From Nymphalis io (taxonomy: Eukaryota > Arthropoda > Insecta > Lepidoptera > Nymphalidae), in contig NC_065902.1 of assembly GCF_905147045.1 (NCBI RefSeq), positions 4,223,377-4,287,376 of the forward strand: a stretch of DNA of 64,000 nt, written 5' to 3'. A program made the translations under genes and the position numbers. Below, in pieces: positions 59,925 to 64,000 of this stretch (positions are counted from its first letter, which is position 1; each line of letters begins with the position of its first letter). The notes beneath the pieces are model-generated. The model was not told the origin of the DNA, made no database searches, and saw only the letters and a program-made list of their open reading frames with translations.

Positions 59925-60750
59925 TGAGAAAGCTATTTCATATCTCATTAAGTTTTTCTAAATAGGAGTTACTTAAAGTTTTTTTTAATATATAATTTAT
60001 ATAAATAATATATAAATTCGTGGTAATATATCTATGAAATAATATAATAGATTTTGTAGTTCATTTCTTCAATTTCAATACTATGTGGGCTTATATATTA
60101 TTACTTGATACTTCAAATCGTGAATGTACAAGTCGATGAAGATGTAAAAAAGGGAAATGTGTATCACATTTTTATGGTAACTTTTAATTAAAGCTTATCT
60201 TTCGTCGTCACCGTCACGAAATGCACAGACAAAAAAGTGTTTTTAAAAGTAAATCTTTACGATAATCACTTTATTGGTAAACTATTTTAGTATGTTTGTA
60301 TATAGTAATATCAGTTTAATGATTTAATATGTTGCCTAAAAAGATATATCACTAAAAAAAGCTAACTATGATAATGATTTTCGAACGACAATAAGTATTT
60401 TCCGCGTCTGTATCCGTATAAAGACTTAAATTGAAAATATCTTGTAGTGTCAGATTTATCGGCAAGAGCGAGGGCGCATGATCGAAGATAAATCACGGGC
60501 TGACGGCATCGATATATCCTGTAACGCTACAGACGTTTTGTGCGTGAATAATTAGATCGTGTCCGAAGGTATTTTTAAAAAGTAAATAAAAAAGACACTT
60601 CTTTTCTAAATATAATTTAGGATTTGTTATGCCATACACACATATTTAAAGCTTATCGGTAAAACATTCAGTTTTAACGAAAGTATATAAAAACGTAATT
60701 AAAAATGTAAAGTAAAAGCGCTTTTCTGCAAAAATCATAGTGACGAAACT
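59925..60750. other. AT-rich stretch between exon candidate and CpG patch
   Basis: Would be the 5' flank or 5'UTR region of the minus-strand gene. No motif singled out. Confidence 0.4.
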
Positions 60751-60754
60751 AGAA

Positions 60755-61235
60755 GTTCTAGTTATATGGAACGTTCAGCATTCCGTGTTTTATGTCCCCC
60801 GGTCGATCTTGGCGCTGGTCCAATAGCATTGCATTTTTTGCGCTAGCATCGAACCGGTTACCGAAAGTTGCGATAACGGCATAGCCGGCGAGAGGCGCGA
60901 GATCGGTCGTGGGAAGACCGAGTTCCGGCTGTGCTACTTGCGGCACGCCTTTCACCGTGCAAGGTCGCTGCGCGGCCGCGCCACTTTCTTTTATATAATC
61001 GCCTGGCGTTCAGCGGAATGCGACACCCAAATTTATTGCGATGACGTCACCTCAAGGTGATTCACCGCACCATTACCTAGGCTGGCTGTTCTTTATCACG
61101 GTCGCGCAGGACTTGGTGATGTAACTTTGCACGTGTCGCGGATGTTAAATCGTACGAAAGGTCGATTATTAGTTTGGTCGTATCGTAGGTGGCAGCGCTT
61201 TGCGAGGGTCTTCCGATTTCCATATAATTTCCACT
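60755..61235. promoter_or_regulatory. Large CpG patch with CCAAT, Grainyhead, TATA-like and CRE motifs
   Basis: GGTCCAATAG at about 60820, AACCGGTT (Grainyhead palindrome) at about 60851, CTTTTATATAAT (TATA-like) at about 60989, and TGACGTCA at 61042-61049. The largest promoter-like block right of SLMAP. It could drive the minus-strand gene at 59.9 kb or something to the right. A 90-codon minus frame inside it has no ATG and is not called. Confidence 0.5.
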
Positions 61236-61239
61236 AGTG

Positions 61240-61595
61240 TAATAAACATACGCTTAATGGCTGCTGAGGCGGGAGGACAACGGAAATTTTTTAACAGTAC
61301 TTTGTATTAATTATCATATTTTAGTTAAAAGAACTATACCATATTCTTCAACATAATTTGTATAATATGTGCAATGCGAAAGAAAATAATAATTACAATA
61401 CTACCGGGCGTTGTAGATAAAAAACCAATGAGATCGCGCGTCTATAGGAGACTGTCTGTAAGGGACGCGCGGGTAAAATCTGGCTGGCTGGCTTTATATT
61501 TGCTAACATCAAAGTAACATGTATGTTTTTACATAAAGAGTAACTTTTATAAATAAAACGTAGTTAAATAACCTAACACATTTATATACATATTA
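61240..61595. other. AT-rich stretch, nothing recognised
   Basis: No exon or repeat seen. Confidence 0.45.
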
Positions 61596-61596
61596 T

Positions 61597-61675
61597 GACT
61601 GCCTCGTTGGTCTAGTGGCTAGATATAAGGCCGCTGGCCCCGAGGTCCTGGGTTCAATTCTCAGGTCGAACCAAT
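61597..61675 (+). repeat. SINE family B, head only
   Basis: Matches the tRNA-like head of the copy at 48755 (A-box tggtctagtgg, B-box gggttcaattctc) and then diverges. Not called as a tRNA gene because the same head carries a SINE body elsewhere. Confidence 0.65.
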
Positions 61676-61679
61676 GAAA

Positions 61680-62934
61680 AGTAACCTCTGTTTCTCAAAT
61701 AATATACATAAAATAATTTGTATTAAATATTGTCTGTTTTCAACTTTATAATCAACATACCGCAAATGTCACAAAACAGTAGAAAGTGACAGGCACTGTG
61801 ATATCCGGAACATTCCGGAACTAAAGACGCAGTGCTTGCATTACATAATCAAGCCGATTGTCGTAACTTCTAAAATTCAAATAAATTAATTTCTCAGAAA
61901 AGTAAAAAAAGAAATCGTTAAAACAAAAATTTCGGAGTATTAGAACCTTTGGTCGCGTTTGTAAAATACCTTGTAAAAATTATTAGATATATCTAAAAAA
62001 ATATTAGAAATAGTACGTATAAAAGTTGTTCTGTACAAGCGAAAGATTTTCGATATTTTATAATGAATCCATCCTTCTTATATGCCTAATAGTAGTTTCT
62101 CAAAGTACCGTTAAGTGCTTTTGAAATTTCAAACATTTATGGAAGGGAATGTTTTCAAATTTGAATTTGACAGTTCTTTAAATACTATTGGTAACGCTTC
62201 AAATAAGTTTGTCTTGGTAGGTATCATCTGTTATATTATCGCCATACAGCTGTAGTATGAATGGGTGTGTCTATATAGAAGACATATTAACGGTTGAATG
62301 TAAAAATGCTTATAATTATTTTATCATATTAGATTAATAACTCGCCAAGACTTTGCTTAGCCCTGATACAATAAAAGCTAAATTTTGCCCAAGGTTCTCT
62401 TGTCAGTTCCCAGCCAGCTTGGCTGATTTTTTTTATCAGACAAAAACAAAAGAAGGAGGTTCGTATTTTTCATCCTAACAGATTACATTTCTTAAACTTG
62501 ACTTTTCTTTAGATCTTTTAACAGTTACGAAATCCAATTAGCCAAGGACCATAGGTAAAATTAAGGATTACCCTCGTGAATATTTATATAAAACCGATTT
62601 TCTATATTTGACATTGTGCACTAAATAGTCGAATAATACTTTAACAAGACTAATTGAGATTGTAGCAGGCTAGTAGGTAAGGTTTATGTTAATATAAAAT
62701 GTCTGGGACTTTTTCTGGGTAAGGTTAAGGCGTTTGTCACTGTCTCTGTTCCGATATTTTTTAATTAAAATATATAAAATAGACATATAGAGGATATTTA
62801 AATTATTTTATCCGATAAAAATCTGTAGCATCTATATATTTGCAATAAGGGAAATATTTACAAAATTAAGAAATTATCATAGGACCAACTTTTTATATCA
62901 CTTATATGAAACATGATTTGTTCTTTACAATTCT

Positions 62935-62936
<2 letters not shown>
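61680..62936. other. AT-rich stretch, nothing recognised
   Basis: No exon or firm repeat seen. Confidence 0.45.
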
Positions 62937-62937
<1 letters not shown>

Positions 62938-62985
<48 letters not shown>

Positions 62986-62987
62986 TT
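62938..62987. repeat. (ATTT)n microsatellite
   Basis: About 12 perfect tetranucleotide units, the longest simple repeat in the window. Confidence 0.95.
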
Positions 62988-62989
62988 GG

Positions 62990-63557
62990 AAATAGTTACA
63001 CCATCGACTTATCACTAACACATTCACTTAGCATTAGATACAGGGTATTAAATCTAGGTGAATAAATCATTACAGGTGTAAACAACATTGAATATATAAC
63101 ATTGTATTTATAACTCACACAAAGTATAACTTTTTTGAAGGATGTAGTTAGAAAGAATCCATCGAAGCCGTTGAAAGTGGTGTTATTAATGTATTAAACT
63201 CACTTAAGCTATACTAACAATAAACTTAGCTAAAACAAAATATACTAAGTTTCAGTGCAAATTCTGCTACTCAAATATAAGCCTCATTAAGACGCCACTC
63301 ATGCAGTTCCAAGGTTGTGCCTTTTGTTGCTTGAATAAATTAACATAAGTTCTTGAATATAATCAATTTTTTTTCTGAGAAAACAATTTAAATTTGTATA
63401 ACATGTATAAAAGTATGCATTTTTTTAATGTCTTTACTATATTCCATCCGTAGCTATCTTAATATGAAAGTTCTATTGCTAGTTGCATTAAAGGTTTTTT
63501 CATCAATCCGGACAAAAAAAAAACAAATAAACATTTTTTTTTAAAAAGAAGTTAGTT
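62990..63557. other. AT-rich stretch, nothing recognised
   Basis: No exon or firm repeat seen. Confidence 0.45.
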
Positions 63558-63795
63558 GGTTTGGAGTTTATTCCACCACATTGCTCCAATGCGGGTTGGT
63601 AGAATACACATGCGGCATAATTTTAATGAAATTAGACACATGCTGGTTTCCTCGCAATGTTTTCTTTTACCGTCAAGCACGAAATGAATTATAAACACAA
63701 ATTAAGCATATGAAAATTCAGTGGCGCTTGCCCGGGTTTGAACCCACGATCATCGGTTAAGATTCACGCGTTCTAACCACTACGCCATCTCGGCT
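63558..63795 (-). repeat. SINE family A, inverted, 3'-truncated
   Basis: Reverse complement of the family from ggtttggagtttattccacc to the head cgccatctcggc, lacking the terminal ggctgttactg part. Confidence 0.85.
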
Positions 63796-64000
63796 TTTTT
63801 TTAGAGTGACATCTTAATAAATAGGCAAAGACAAAACAGTTCGGTTTCTCCTTTTTTCTCCTCTGGTTTTCATTTTTTGTTTGTTAATAGTAGATAAAAA
63901 TATATAATTCAAAACATGCAAATTGAAATACATACGTTTTCTTAAAATAGGATTATGATCGATTTTCCACCTTTGATCAGATTTGGGCAAAATGTAATCA

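Noticed and set aside
60758..60955. 65-codon minus frame in the CpG block
   Set aside because: Starts with GTG, no ATG, no splice signals; GC-rich random frame is enough.
61597..61675. tRNA gene
   Set aside because: Same head as SINE-B at 48755; the cloverleaf is not convincingly complete.

Overview
This window is AT-rich invertebrate nuclear DNA, very probably from a butterfly or moth (Lepidoptera). The basis is compact GC-rich exons in AT-rich introns, many copies of four short interspersed repeat families of lepidopteran type, a mariner relic, a hAT-type MITE and a Harbinger-type remnant. Species and chromosome cannot be told from the sequence. There is no bacterial gene, CRISPR array or rRNA gene.

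Bases 1-15,480 (+ strand) hold the 3' part of one well-supported gene, the sarcolemmal-membrane-associated protein homologue (SLMAP/Slmap). Eleven phase-consistent exons (4615-13838) encode 701 residues: the second half of an FHA domain, long coiled coils, an acidic linker and a C-terminal membrane anchor. The FHA start and first exon are not visible and should lie upstream. A 3'UTR of about 1.6 kb ends near two poly(A) signals. In the established STRIPAK model, SLMAP brings the PP2A phosphatase complex to phosphorylated Hippo/MST kinase through its FHA domain and so restrains Hippo signalling.

Bases 15,480-64,000 are gene-poor but not featureless. CpG-rich patches of 100-500 bp recur every few kb (21.4, 22.4, 25.1, 32.5, 37.3, 37.9-38.6, 44.2, 51.6, 59.4 and 60.8-61.2 kb). 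They carry promoter-like motifs: E2F, CCAAT, NRF1, YY1/Pho, CRE, Sp1/KLF, Grainyhead. Several are followed by strong minus-strand splice donors. The best coding candidate is a minus-strand first exon with ATG at 59,907 that runs 47 codons into a CAG|GTAATT donor. Other minus-strand exon-like segments sit at 56.1, 55.1, 30.3, 28.2, 27.5 and 16.6 kb. I recognise none of these proteins and cannot prove that they belong to one gene. A few plus-strand splice signals (34.5, 40.2, 49.5, 51.4 kb) suggest lncRNAs or a second long transcript.

Two perfect hairpins (25-bp arms at 17.1 kb, 22-bp arms at 35.0 kb), a shorter one at 54.5 kb and a stop-free 78-nt SLMAP intron are structural oddities. All candidate exons outside SLMAP were found by eye and need RNA evidence.
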